Of a stretch of DNA of 64,000 nucleotides, positions 9,449 to 18,389 are shown piece after piece (position 1 is the first letter of the stretch; each line of letters opens with the position of its first letter). The notes below the pieces were generated by a model. It had not been told where the DNA came from. It worked only from the letters and a program-made list of their open reading frames with translations, and ran no database searches. The position numbers and the translations under genes are program-made. Source of the DNA: Solimonas terrae (GTDB taxonomy: Bacteria > Pseudomonadota > Gammaproteobacteria > Nevskiales > Nevskiaceae); contig NZ_JAAMOW010000006.1 of the NCBI RefSeq assembly GCF_011067135.1, forward strand, positions 273,589-337,588, in the 5' to 3' direction.

Positions 9449-10126
9449 TCAGGGTTCGCGGCCGTCGATCTGCCGCACGCCGGGCAACGCCTGCAGGCGC
9501 GCGAGGATTTCGGCGGACTCGCGGGCACCGGCCCCGGCCAGCACGATCGTCGCGTCGCCGTGATCGCGCGCCTTGTCGCTCGGCGTGACGATGTATTGCC
9601 GGATGTACTTGGCGCGGCCGCCGAGCCGCGCGGTGACGTTGTCGTAGCACAGGCTGGCCTGCGGCCCGCGCAGCTGCAGCAGGCGCGTGCCGCGCCGCTC
9701 GAGATAGCGCCGCTCCAGAGGCTTCAGCGCCAGAAGGATGAACAGCATGATCAGCGTCGCCGCACTCGCCGCGCCATAGAGCCCGCCGCCGACCGCCAGA
9801 CCGAGCGCCGCGACCGCCCACAGACTGGCCGCCGTGGTCAGGCCGCGCACGACCCCGCGCCGCATCAGGATCGCGCCGGCACCGAGGAAGCCGATACCGG
9901 AGGCGACTTGGGCGGCGACCCGCGACGGATCGAATGAAGCATGCGGCTGCTGCAGCGCGTCGGCGAAACCCTCGGTCGAGACGATCATGAACAGTGCCGC
10001 GCCGACGCAGACCAGCATGTGCGTGCGCAGCCCCGCCCATGACAGGCGTTCCCGCTCGAAGCCGATGACGCCGCCGAACAGGGCCGCCGCCAACAGGCGG
10101 ACGACGATTTCCATTTCATCGAGCAT
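9449..10126 (-). CDS. MgtC/SapB family membrane protein
   Basis: Inner-membrane protein of 225 aa. The N-terminal half has four hydrophobic segments with the family signature RLLAAALFGGVIGFERE and ASGIGFLGAGAILM. The C-terminal ~80 residues (from LERRGTRLLQL) form the soluble ACT-like domain seen in longer MgtC homologues. Family members affect growth at low magnesium and acid/macrophage survival, and MgtC itself interacts with the F-ATPase; most SapB-like members are uncharacterised. Start at ATG 10126 with AGGAGG five bases upstream. It is convergent with the dioxygenase gene and divergent from the flavin oxidoreductase. Confidence 0.92.
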   Translation of the reverse strand: MLDEMEIVVRLLAAALFGGVIGFERERLSWAGLRTHMLVCVGAALFMIVSTEGFADALQQPHASFDPSRVAAQVASGIGFLGAGAILMRRGVVRGLTTAASLWAVAALGLAVGGGLYGAASAATLIMLFILLALKPLERRYLERRGTRLLQLRGPQASLCYDNVTARLGGRAKYIRQYIVTPSDKARDHGDATIVLAGAGARESAEILARLQALPGVRQIDGREP

Positions 10127-10242
10127 CGTGGCCTCCTACTCTGCCTTCGGCGCCGCAATGCACCCGTTCGGACGAGGCTGGATCGCGGCCCGACGTTCAG
10201 CCTAGAACCTTCCGGGTGTATGCCCGCTTTCTCGGCCAATCC

Positions 10243-11478
10243 ATGGATCTCCCACAAGCCACGACCGCCAGGGTCTTCACACCGCTGCAGATCGGGCCGC
10301 TCAGGCTGCGCAACCGCTTCATCAAGTCGGCGACCAACGAGGGCATGGCCAAGGGCGGCGTGCCGTCGAAGATGCTGGTCGAACATCACCGCCGCATCGC
10401 TGCCGGCGGCGTCGGCATGACCACGGTCGCCTATTGCGCGGTCAGTCCGGACGGCCGCACCTTCGAAGACCAGGTGTCGCTGAATCGCGAGAGCCTGCCG
10501 CACCTGCGCGCGCTGACCGACGCCGTGCATCGCGAAGGCGCGGCGATCTGCGCGCAGATCACGCACGGCGGCGCGTTCACCTTCGTGCCGAAACTGACGA
10601 CGAAATATCCGCGCTCGGCATCGGGCGGCTTCAATGCCGCCGGCGTGCTCAGCGGCCGCCTGTTCCGTACGGCGATGACACGTCTCGAGATGGAGGCGGT
10701 GATCGGTGAGTTCGCCGCCGCCGCCCGGCTGGCGCGCGAAGCCGGCTTCGACGCCGTCGAAATCCACATGGGCCACGGCTATCTGCTCAGCCAGTTCCTG
10801 TCGCCGATGTACAACAAGCGCCGCGATGCCTGGGGCGGCACGACCGAGAAACGCGCGCGCTTCCCGGCCGAGGTGCTGCGCGCCGTGCTCGACGCCGTCG
10901 GCAACGATCTGGCCGTGACCTGCAAGATCTGCGTGACCGAAGGTGTGAAGAAGGGCGCGAGCGCCGAGGACGCGGCGATCGTCGCCCGCGTGCTGGAAAG
11001 CACGGGCGCGCATCTGCTGGTGCTGAGCGGTGGCATGAACGTCGAGTCGCCGTGGGCAATCTTCGGCAGCAAGATGCCGGACGAAGCGGTATCGAGCATC
11101 CAGAACACGGTGGTCCGCGTCGCGACCAGGCTGATGCGGCTGTTCGAGCCGAAGATCGAGTTCCGCGAACTGTACTTCCGCGAGCACTCGCAGAAGGTGC
11201 GCGCGGCAGTGACGATGCCGCTGGCCTACCTGGGCGGCGCCAAGTCACTGGCCGGCGTCGGGACGGTGATGGCCGACGGCTTCGATGCCGTGGTCATGGG
11301 CCGCGCACTGATCCACGACGCCGGGCTGGTCAACAAGTTCCGCGACGGCAGCACCACCGTGTCCGGCTGCACGGCCTGCAATCATTGCGTGGTGATGATG
11401 TACACGGCCGGCGGCACCAGCTGCGTGCTGTTCCCGCCGAACGATCCGGAGCTGAACCGCACGCCGGCCGCGGCCTGA
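10243..11478 (+). CDS. NADH:flavin oxidoreductase, Old Yellow Enzyme family
   Basis: FMN-dependent ene-reductase, 411 aa. The TIM barrel is shown by RVFTPLQIGPLRLRNRF, ITHGGAF, MGHGYLLSQFLSPMYNKR and the phosphate-binding GFDAVVMGRALI. It resembles the barrel domain of 2,4-dienoyl-CoA reductase and keeps a C-terminal cysteine set, CTACNHC plus a Cys 11 residues later, similar to that enzyme's 4Fe-4S motif, but it lacks the FAD/NADPH domain that normally follows. Start at ATG before DLPQATTA; a GTG at 10216 is possible. Likely reduces an activated C=C bond in lipid, steroid or terpenoid breakdown; substrate inferred. Confidence 0.9.
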   Translation: MDLPQATTARVFTPLQIGPLRLRNRFIKSATNEGMAKGGVPSKMLVEHHRRIAAGGVGMTTVAYCAVSPDGRTFEDQVSLNRESLPHLRALTDAVHREGAAICAQITHGGAFTFVPKLTTKYPRSASGGFNAAGVLSGRLFRTAMTRLEMEAVIGEFAAAARLAREAGFDAVEIHMGHGYLLSQFLSPMYNKRRDAWGGTTEKRARFPAEVLRAVLDAVGNDLAVTCKICVTEGVKKGASAEDAAIVARVLESTGAHLLVLSGGMNVESPWAIFGSKMPDEAVSSIQNTVVRVATRLMRLFEPKIEFRELYFREHSQKVRAAVTMPLAYLGGAKSLAGVGTVMADGFDAVVMGRALIHDAGLVNKFRDGSTTVSGCTACNHCVVMMYTAGGTSCVLFPPNDPELNRTPAAA

Positions 11479-11661
11479 GCGCGCCGCCGGCCGGGTTTGC
11501 CGCAGCAGACCGCGGCAGAACCGGCCAGTCTCCTACATAGGGGTGAGGCGTCGCCCGGCTCAGGCCGCACAATCTGCCGTGCTTGGGCAAGAGATCGCCA
11601 CGCCGCGCAGCGGCAGAGGCGATCCGGGGATGACGGCGACGCCCGTCGGGGGGAACGTGCA

Positions 11662-13512
11662 ATGAAGTTCAGATGGATGCTGGCGGTGCTGGCCGCCGTC
11701 GCCGCGCTGGCGGGGCTGGGGTATCTGCTGCGCATGACGCAGGGCCTCGACACCAATCTGCATCGTGACCGCCTGACGATGCTGCGCACGGCCGACAACC
11801 TCGACGTCTCGCTGAATCGCGCATTCACGCAGACCCGCGCCAGTTCGCTGACCGACGCGGCTGCCGACCGCTCGAAGATCACGGCCGATCTCGGCGCGAC
11901 ACTCGACGCCATGGACAAGGGCCCGCAATCGCTGCGCGGCCTGACGCCGGATCTCGACAAGAAGCTCGACACCTTCCTCGACACCATCGACTCGAAATTC
12001 GAACTGGGTTTCGACTTCGAGGCACGCAGCACGCTGCTGACCCAGCGCGCGATCAACGCGATCGACGCCGTGCCGCCCGACATCGCCGCGGTCCGTGCCG
12101 CGCTGCCGAAGGACACGCCCGACGATATCCGCGTCCAGCTCGATCACCTGCAGTCGCAGATCACCAACTACGGGGTCAGTCCGACGCCGACCAACGAGCC
12201 GGAAATCCGCGCGACGATGAAGGCGCTCGACGATTTCGCCGCCGGCAAGTCCGAGGCGCTGGTCACCAGCACCCACGATCTCGGCGTGCTGATCGACGAC
12301 CTGCTCGAAGACAAGGGCGACCTGGTGCGCATGTACCACGAGTTCCTCAACCGGCCGACCGGCGAACAGTTGCAGGCGGTCGAGCAGGCGTATCTGGGCT
12401 GGTACGAAAAGCAGCTCGCGGTCATCAATCAGTACCGTCTGTACCTCGGCGCCTATGCGGCGATCCTGCTGCTGATTCTCGGCTGGCTGGGCCTGCGCCT
12501 GCGCCGCAGCTTCAGCGAACTCGACCGCGCCCATGCCGACCTGCTGCACGCCAACGAACATCTGGAAGAACAGGTCGAAGCGCGCACGCATGACCTGTCC
12601 GCGGCCCTCAACGATCTGCAGGCTTCACAGGCACAGCTGGTGCAATCGGAGAAGATGGCGTCGCTCGGCCAGATGGTCGCGGGCGTCGCACACGAGATCA
12701 ACACGCCGCTCGGGTATGCGCGCAGCAATGCCGACATCGTGCGCACCTCGCTCGCCGACATCCGCCAGCTGTGCGGCGCGCAGAGCAAGGCGCTGCACCT
12801 GCTGACCAGCGAAGAAGCACGGGAAGAAGACGTCGCGCATGCGCTGAGCGCGGCGCAGGCGCTTGGCGAATCGATCAACGCCGAGGAGCTGGCCGGCGAT
12901 CTCGACGGCCTGCTGGCGGATACCGATCACGGTCTGTCGCAGATCGCCGAACTGGTCGGCAGCCTCAAGGACTTCTCGCGCGTCGACCGCTCGCGCAGCG
13001 ATCTGTTCAACGTCAACGACGGCCTCGACGCGGCGTTGAAGATCTGCCACAACCAGCTCAAGGGGCGTGTCGAGGTCGTGCGCCAGTACGGAGAACTGCC
13101 GCAGATCGAGTGCTCACCGTCGCAGCTCAACCAGATCTTCCTCAATCTGATCACCAACGCCGGCCAGGCGATCGAGAACAGCGGCCGCATCTACCTGCAC
13201 ACGCAGGCCGAGGCCGACGGCGTCGCGATCCGCATTCTCGACAACGGCATCGGCATGAGCGAAGACGTGCGGGCACGCATCTTCGAGCCGTTCTTCACCA
13301 CCAAGCCGGTTGGCAAGGGCACGGGCCTCGGCTTGTCGATCGTGTTCCGCATCATCGAAGATCATGGCGGCAGCATCGAAGTGCGCTCGGCACCCGGCAA
13401 GGGCAGTGCGTTTACGATCCGCCTGCCCTTGCGCCAGAATCGCAAGTCCGGGACCGTTGCCGAAAGCAGTCCCCCCGACGACGTCGCCGTCGCCGTCGCC
13501 GTCGCCGCCTGA
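11662..13512 (+). CDS. Membrane-bound sensor histidine kinase
   Basis: 616 aa. TM1 spans ~5-23 and TM2 ~261-279, enclosing an all-helical periplasmic region of ~235 residues that may be a DAHL-type sensor. A coiled linker ([14 protein letters not shown]) leads to the H-box [11 protein letters not shown] (His344), followed by N-box [11 protein letters not shown]1 LDNGIGM and G2 [10 protein letters not shown]. The enzyme should autophosphorylate His344 and pass phosphate to the receiver protein 26 bp downstream. The last codons consist of four GTCGCC repeats (13483-13506). Start at the ATG after a GGGGGAA site; earlier in-frame sequence is arginine-rich non-coding. Signal sensed is unknown. Confidence 0.93.
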   Translation: MKFRWMLAVLAAVAALAGLGYLLRMTQGLDTNLHRDRLTMLRTADNLDVSLNRAFTQTRASSLTDAAADRSKITADLGATLDAMDKGPQSLRGLTPDLDKKLDTFLDTIDSKFELGFDFEARSTLLTQRAINAIDAVPPDIAAVRAALPKDTPDDIRVQLDHLQSQITNYGVSPTPTNEPEIRATMKALDDFAAGKSEALVTSTHDLGVLIDDLLEDKGDLVRMYHEFLNRPTGEQLQAVEQAYLGWYEKQLAVINQYRLYLGAYAAILLLILGWLGLRLRRSFSELDRAHADLLHANEHLEEQVEARTHDLSAALNDLQASQAQLVQSEKMASLGQMVAGVAHEINTPLGYARSNADIVRTSLADIRQLCGAQSKALHLLTSEEAREEDVAHALSAAQALGESINAEELAGDLDGLLADTDHGLSQIAELVGSLKDFSRVDRSRSDLFNVNDGLDAALKICHNQLKGRVEVVRQYGELPQIECSPSQLNQIFLNLITNAGQAIENSGRIYLHTQAEADGVAIRILDNGIGMSEDVRARIFEPFFTTKPVGKGTGLGLSIVFRIIEDHGGSIEVRSAPGKGSAFTIRLPLRQNRKSGTVAESSPPDDVAVAVAVAA

Positions 13513-13538
13513 ACCTGACGCACCGAGTGACCGACATC

Positions 13539-14501
13539 ATGACTGAAGCTCCAGCCGCCAAAGCCCGCGTCCTGTTCGTCGATGACGAGCCACGCGTGCT
13601 GACGACGATGCGCATCCTGTTCCGCGCCCGCTACGAGGTGTTCTTCGCGGAAAGTGGCGCCGCCGCGCTGGAACTGCTGAAGTCGCAGCCGGTCGACGTC
13701 ATCGTCAGCGACCAGCGCATGCCGGGCATGACCGGCATCGAAATGCTGCGCACCGCACGCGAGCTGAATCCCAATGCGATGCGCATCCTGCTGACCGGCT
13801 ACTCGGACCTGAATGCGATCATCGGTTCGATCAACGAAGGCGAGATCTTCCGTTTCATCAACAAGCCGTGGTCGAACGACGATCTGACGACCACCGTCGC
13901 GCGCGCCGTCAGCGCGGCACGCGCCACGCAGGCGGTGGCCGCCAGGGCCGGCGATCCGAACGCCGTCGCGGCGATGGCCGCCGACAGCGCCAGCGGCACG
14001 CCCGGCGTGCTGGTGCTCGACGACGATCCGGCCGTGCCACCGAAAATCCAGGCCATCCTCGGCGGCGACTTCCGTGTGTTCGGCGCAACCTCGATGGACG
14101 CCGCCGTCACGCATCTGGAGAAAGAGGCGATCGGCGTCGTGATTTCCGATACGCGCGTCAAGGACAATGCCGTCGTCAGCCTGATCGGCACGCTCAAGCA
14201 GCATCGGCCGGAACTGGTGTCGGTGATCCTCACCGAACGGGCCGACGCCGGCAGTGCAATCGAACTGATCAACCAGGGTCAGATCTATCGCTTCATCACC
14301 AAGCCGATCCACGACAGCCAGTGCAAGATCGCCGTCAATTCGGCGCAGAAACAGCACCAGCGCCTCGCGCAAAGCCCCGAGCTGACACGGCGCTACGAAG
14401 TCGAGCAGACCCCCGAACCGCCGCCCGGCACCGCGACGGTCAATGTCGGCCTGCTGGAACGCGTGAAGACCCTGCGCAGCTGGGCCCGCCGCTGGGTGTG
14501 A
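13539..14501 (+). CDS. Response regulator with two tandem receiver domains
   Basis: 320 aa. The first receiver (~8-130) has FVDDEP, phospho-acceptor VSDQRMPG, LLTGYSD and NKPW; it resembles the receiver of RpfG-type regulators. The second (~150-270) has LDDDPAVPP, ISDTRVKDN, ILTERAD and TKPI, so its acidic pocket, Asp, Thr and Lys are also intact. A short basic tail (RVKTLRSWARRWV) follows; no DNA-binding, HD-GYP, GGDEF or EAL output is seen. It lies 26 bp after the kinase and is surely its operon partner. It probably acts by protein contact or as a phosphorelay element. ATG 13539 chosen; an in-frame GTG lies four codons earlier. Confidence 0.9.
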   Translation: MTEAPAAKARVLFVDDEPRVLTTMRILFRARYEVFFAESGAAALELLKSQPVDVIVSDQRMPGMTGIEMLRTARELNPNAMRILLTGYSDLNAIIGSINEGEIFRFINKPWSNDDLTTTVARAVSAARATQAVAARAGDPNAVAAMAADSASGTPGVLVLDDDPAVPPKIQAILGGDFRVFGATSMDAAVTHLEKEAIGVVISDTRVKDNAVVSLIGTLKQHRPELVSVILTERADAGSAIELINQGQIYRFITKPIHDSQCKIAVNSAQKQHQRLAQSPELTRRYEVEQTPEPPPGTATVNVGLLERVKTLRSWARRWV

Positions 14502-14760
14502 GCCGGCGCCGCCCCGCTTGCGGAACCGGCGGCGCCTGCCGACGCCGATCTTTTCAGAAGCAGAGAGAAGCCCGTCGCCTCGCAAGGCAAATAAGGGCCG
14601 GATCAAGTCACGTCGCCATCGAGACGAGCCAGGCACTCACCCGCCGCCGCCGCAAGGCCGCCCCCGCCCCGACAGGCACTAGTTCAAACAGATGAAGCCG
14701 CGTTCTGCGGCCGCGCCTACTGTCGTTCGCTCATCAAGAACGAACGAGGAGAACGGCGCG

Positions 14761-15882
14761 ATGAGTGCTGAACACGACGTCGTCAGCGGTGCGGTCTGGG
14801 ATCAGTTCTGCGACACGCTCAAGCGTGCCGGCCAGCAGATTCTCCGACCGGAAGCGGCCAGCAGTCCGCTCGATCGCGCCGAAGGCTGGCGCTATCTGAC
14901 GCGCCTGCTGCGCATCGGCCTGGAGATGCATCTGGAATTCGCCGACCCGGACTTTCCCGGCTTCTTCCTGCCCTCGCACGAGACCGGCAAGATCGGCGCC
15001 GACAACCCGGACAATCTCTACGCGTTCGCCAAGGTCAAGGGCGACAACGACTACGTGATCCGCGGCAATCGCGGCACGGTCTCGTACCTGAGCATCGGTA
15101 CCCAGAAAGGCGGCTACGAAACCGACGGCAAGATGGAACCGACCGGCTTCATCGACGTCAAGGATCTGCAGCTCGATGCCGACGGCAATTTCGAAGTCCG
15201 CGTCAGCCGCCACAAGCCGGCGCACGGCAACTGGCTGCCGATGGAAAGCGCCAGCAACGCGGTGATCGTTCGCCAGACCTTCCTCGACCGCAAGTCGGAA
15301 AGCCCGGCGATCCTGGCAATCTCGCGCGATGGCAGCGATGCGCAGCCGGCGCCGCTGTCGGCCGAACGGCTGGCTGCGGGCCTCGCCAATACCGCGCGCT
15401 TCGTCGAAGGCACGGCGACCGTGTTCGCAAACTGGGCGCAGGGTTATCTGCCGAACGAGAACAAGCTGCCGCCCGCCGATCAGGCGGTCTGCCAGGCCAC
15501 CGGCGGTGATCCGAACATCTTCTACTACCACGCCGCCTGGAAGCTGGCGCCGGACGAGGCGCTGGTGATCCGCATTCCGCGCATTCCCGATTGCCGCTTC
15601 TGGAACCTGCAGATCAACAACTGGTGGATGGAGTCGCTCGACTACCGATACCACGACATTCACGTCAACAAGCACAGCGCGCGGATCGCGGCGGACGGCT
15701 CCTGCACGATCGTGCTCTCGCATCGCGATCCGGGTGTCGCCAACTGGCTGGAGACCGCCGGCCACGAGCGCGGCACGATGTGCATGCGCTGGGTCGGCGC
15801 CAGCGAACACGTGCATCCGAGCACCCGGCTCGTCAAACACGATCAGCTCGGTCCGCTGCTCGCAGGAGCCCTCGCGGCATGA
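14761..15882 (+). CDS. DUF1214 domain-containing protein
   Basis: 373 aa, soluble, no signal peptide. C-terminal residues ~280-370 match the DUF1214 pattern (DEALVIRIPRIPDCRFWNLQINNWW ... HRDPGVANWLETAGH), and the N-terminal part is of the type found in longer DUF1214 proteins. Function is not known; homologues are abundant in sterol- and lipid-degrading actinobacteria and gammaproteobacteria. Start at ATG 14761 after GAGGAGAACGGCGCG. Its stop overlaps the start of the sulfotransferase gene (ATGA-type), so the two are translationally coupled and probably act on related substrates. Confidence 0.88.
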   Translation: MSAEHDVVSGAVWDQFCDTLKRAGQQILRPEAASSPLDRAEGWRYLTRLLRIGLEMHLEFADPDFPGFFLPSHETGKIGADNPDNLYAFAKVKGDNDYVIRGNRGTVSYLSIGTQKGGYETDGKMEPTGFIDVKDLQLDADGNFEVRVSRHKPAHGNWLPMESASNAVIVRQTFLDRKSESPAILAISRDGSDAQPAPLSAERLAAGLANTARFVEGTATVFANWAQGYLPNENKLPPADQAVCQATGGDPNIFYYHAAWKLAPDEALVIRIPRIPDCRFWNLQINNWWMESLDYRYHDIHVNKHSARIAADGSCTIVLSHRDPGVANWLETAGHERGTMCMRWVGASEHVHPSTRLVKHDQLGPLLAGALAA

Positions 15883-17057
15883 CACAGAACACTTTCATCG
15901 CCGATGAACTGATCGCCGAAGCGCGCGCCGCCAATGACGGGCTCGTCGATTTCGGCACCCCCGATGTGCGCCCAGGCCTCGAAAAGCTCTGCGCGGCGCT
16001 GGACAGCGACGCCAGGCTGACCGACACCGGCCGCTATCTGATGCGGCAGAAGATCGTCACGCAGCTCGGCAACCGCCTGCGCATCGAAGACTACTTCGCG
16101 AAGCACCCGGAGATCGCCGACGAACAGATCGCGGCGCCGATCGTTATCGTCGGCGTGCCGCGCACCGGCACGACCAAGCTGCATCGCCTGCTGTCGCGTG
16201 ATCCGCGCTTCTACTGGATGTCGTTCTGGGAATCGCAGTTTCCGGTGCCGTTCGCCAGCGAAACGCTGACCGAACCGAATGCGCGCATCAGGGAAGGCCG
16301 CGCGATGTGCGATCTGATGACCACCGCGATGCCGAAGCTTGCGGCCATGCATCCGATGTATGCCGACGAAGCCGACGAGGAGGTGATGCTGACCGAGCAC
16401 ACGTTCATGTCCGCCTACAACGCCTATGCCGACGTGCCGAGCTACATGCGCTGGCTCGACGCGCAGGACCAGACCGTCGTCTATCGCTTCCTGCGTCGCG
16501 GCCTGCAGTTCCTGCAGTGGCAGAAGCGCCAGCGCGGCGTCACCGCCGAACGCTGGGTGCTGAAAGCGCCGCATCATCTGCTGCGCATGGACATCCTGCT
16601 CAAGGTGTTTCCGGGTGCCAAAGTCATCATCACGCATCGCGATCCGCTGCAGAGCATTCCGTCGATCGCCAGTTTCATTCACACCCTGTGGTGCATCTAC
16701 AGCGATCAAGCCAGCGCCGAACGCGCCGGCCACGAGTGGAGCGAGCTGATGCAGCGCGCACTGACGCACGCCACCCGCGTCCGCGAACGCATGCCCGCGC
16801 AGTTCCTCGACGTGCAATTCCGCGACACCGTCAAGCGCCCGATGGACGTCGTGCACGACATCTATCGCTGGCTCGATCTGCCCTTGCCCGCCGACGCCGA
16901 GCTGGCGATGCGGACCTGGCTGGCGGCCGACGAGAAGACGCACCAGGGCGGCCACAACTACACCGCCCCGCAGTTCGGGCTCTCCGACGAACAGCTGCGC
17001 CGCGATTTTGCCGACTACCGCGCGCACTACGTCGAAGTCGCGGCCAGCACGGCCTGA
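15879..17057 (+). CDS. Sulfotransferase family protein (PAPS-type fold)
   Basis: 392 aa. The 5'-phosphosulfate loop is VGVPRTGTTKLHRLL (residues 91-105), and the 3'-phosphate region includes KVIITHRDPLQSIPS. C-terminal motifs (QFRDTVKRPMDVVHDIYRWLDLPL) match the bacterial 'sulfotransferase family 3' group. These proteins transfer sulfate from PAPS to alcohols or lipids, but many bacterial members, especially those beside lipid-degradation genes, have no demonstrated activity. The start ATG overlaps the DUF1214 stop by four bases. A 485-bp spacer with repeats follows. Product of sulfation unknown. Confidence 0.9.
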   Translation: MTQNTFIADELIAEARAANDGLVDFGTPDVRPGLEKLCAALDSDARLTDTGRYLMRQKIVTQLGNRLRIEDYFAKHPEIADEQIAAPIVIVGVPRTGTTKLHRLLSRDPRFYWMSFWESQFPVPFASETLTEPNARIREGRAMCDLMTTAMPKLAAMHPMYADEADEEVMLTEHTFMSAYNAYADVPSYMRWLDAQDQTVVYRFLRRGLQFLQWQKRQRGVTAERWVLKAPHHLLRMDILLKVFPGAKVIITHRDPLQSIPSIASFIHTLWCIYSDQASAERAGHEWSELMQRALTHATRVRERMPAQFLDVQFRDTVKRPMDVVHDIYRWLDLPLPADAELAMRTWLAADEKTHQGGHNYTAPQFGLSDEQLRRDFADYRAHYVEVAASTA

Positions 17058-17178
17058 GGAGCGAGCAGCAGTTCGCCAACGCACGCAGTGGTGAATCCGG
17101 ATCGATTCCCGCTCCGCCTTTGGAGTCGGTGGTTTTGGATAAGTTGGAGCGTTCGAGAGCGGTCGGCTTGCAAAGGCA

Positions 17179-17459
17179 CCCACCTCCCCTGGCCCCTCCG
17201 CCCGGAGGGCAGAGGGGAAATGATGGACTGGCGGAAGTCTGGGTCCGTGATCCAACGTCACCTCCTCTCCACCCGTGCGGAGAGGTTGGTGGGAGAGACG
17301 GGTCGGTCGAGCGGGGTTCGACTTGCGGAGGCGCCCACCTCCCCTGGCTCCTTGGCCCGGAAGGCCGAAGGGCAATGATGGGCCGCCGGTAGAGGTTGGG
17401 GTCTGTGACCCGGTCACTCCCTCTCCGCCCGGGCGGAGAGGGTTGGGGTGAGGTGGGCG
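17179..17459. repeat. Two tandem copies of a ~125-bp palindrome-containing repeat
   Basis: Unit A (17179-17303) and unit B (17334-17459) both begin CCCACCTCCCCTGGC and end in a GGAGAGG-type hairpin followed by GGTTGG. Unit B contains a perfect 24-bp palindrome at 17419-17442; unit A has the imperfect equivalent at 17264-17285. They lie between the sulfotransferase and an SDR gene. These resemble REP-like intergenic palindromes of Gammaproteobacteria, and the hairpins may stabilise or terminate the upstream transcript. No T-tract follows. Confidence 0.7.
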
Positions 17460-17542
17460 CGCTCGAAGAGCGCCATCACCCCGCAAGGATCTGGCAGCAC
17501 GCATTGCGCATCACCACGACATTACGAACCGAGGAGTCATCC

Positions 17543-18328
17543 ATGTTGCTGAAGGACAAGATCGTCATCGTTTCCGGCATCGGCCCGGGCCTGGGTGTGA
17601 AGCTTGCGGTCGAAGCGGCACGCGAGGGCGCCAAGGGCGTCGTCGTCGCGGCGCGTTCGCAGGACAAGCTCGACGATGCCGAGGCACGCATCAAGGCGCT
17701 GGGGGGCAAGACCGAGATTCTCAAGCAGACCTGCGACATCACCAGCCGGGAGCAGTGCGACGCGCTGGCGGCAGCGGCGGCGAAGCGCTTCGGCAAGGTC
17801 GACGCGCTCGTCAACAGCGCCTTCGTGCACGGCGACATGGATTACGCCTCGACCGCGAATCTCGACAGCTGGCGCGACACGCTGGAAACCAATCTGCTCG
17901 GCACCCTGCGCCTGACACAGGCGACCGTGCCGCACATCGGCCGCGGCGGTGCGATCGTCATGATCAACACCATGGCCGCGCGCAAGATTCCGCCGCTCGG
18001 CGAAGCCGGTTACGCGGCCTCGAAGGCGGCGCTCGGCAATTCGGTGAAATGGCTGGCCAAGGAACTCGGCCCCAAGGGCATCCGCGTCAATTCCGTGCAC
18101 ATGGGCTGGATGTGGGGCGCGCCGGTCGAGGGCTACGTCAACTGGCAGGCGCAGGAACACAAGATCCCGGTCGAGACGCTGAAGGCGCAGATCGCCGCCG
18201 ACATTCCGCTCGGCCACATTCCCACCGACGACGACTGCGCCAAGGCGGCGCTGTTCATGGTGTCCGACTACGCGGCGGCGGTCACCGGCGCGGCGCTCGA
18301 CGCCAACGGCGGCGCGTTCATGCCCTGA
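17543..18328 (+). CDS. Short-chain dehydrogenase/reductase (SDR)
   Basis: NAD(P)-dependent oxidoreductase, 261 aa, classical SDR length. Nucleotide-binding motif GIGPGLG near the N-terminus (variant of GxxxGxG with Pro), NSAF in place of NNAG, catalytic Tyr and Lys in YAASKAAL, and the PG-like loop replaced by HMGWMWG. Start at ATG 17543 with GAGGAGTCATCC upstream. The gene follows the repeat-containing spacer and precedes an EthD-type protein by 61 bp, so the two may be one transcript. Substrate is likely a hydroxylated lipid or cyclic alcohol, by context only. Confidence 0.92.
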   Translation: MLLKDKIVIVSGIGPGLGVKLAVEAAREGAKGVVVAARSQDKLDDAEARIKALGGKTEILKQTCDITSREQCDALAAAAAKRFGKVDALVNSAFVHGDMDYASTANLDSWRDTLETNLLGTLRLTQATVPHIGRGGAIVMINTMAARKIPPLGEAGYAASKAALGNSVKWLAKELGPKGIRVNSVHMGWMWGAPVEGYVNWQAQEHKIPVETLKAQIAADIPLGHIPTDDDCAKAALFMVSDYAAAVTGAALDANGGAFMP

Positions 18329-18389
18329 TTTTCCGCCGTATGCCGCCGCGGCCACTCCGGCCGCGGCGGCGATGCGATATACAGGCAGC

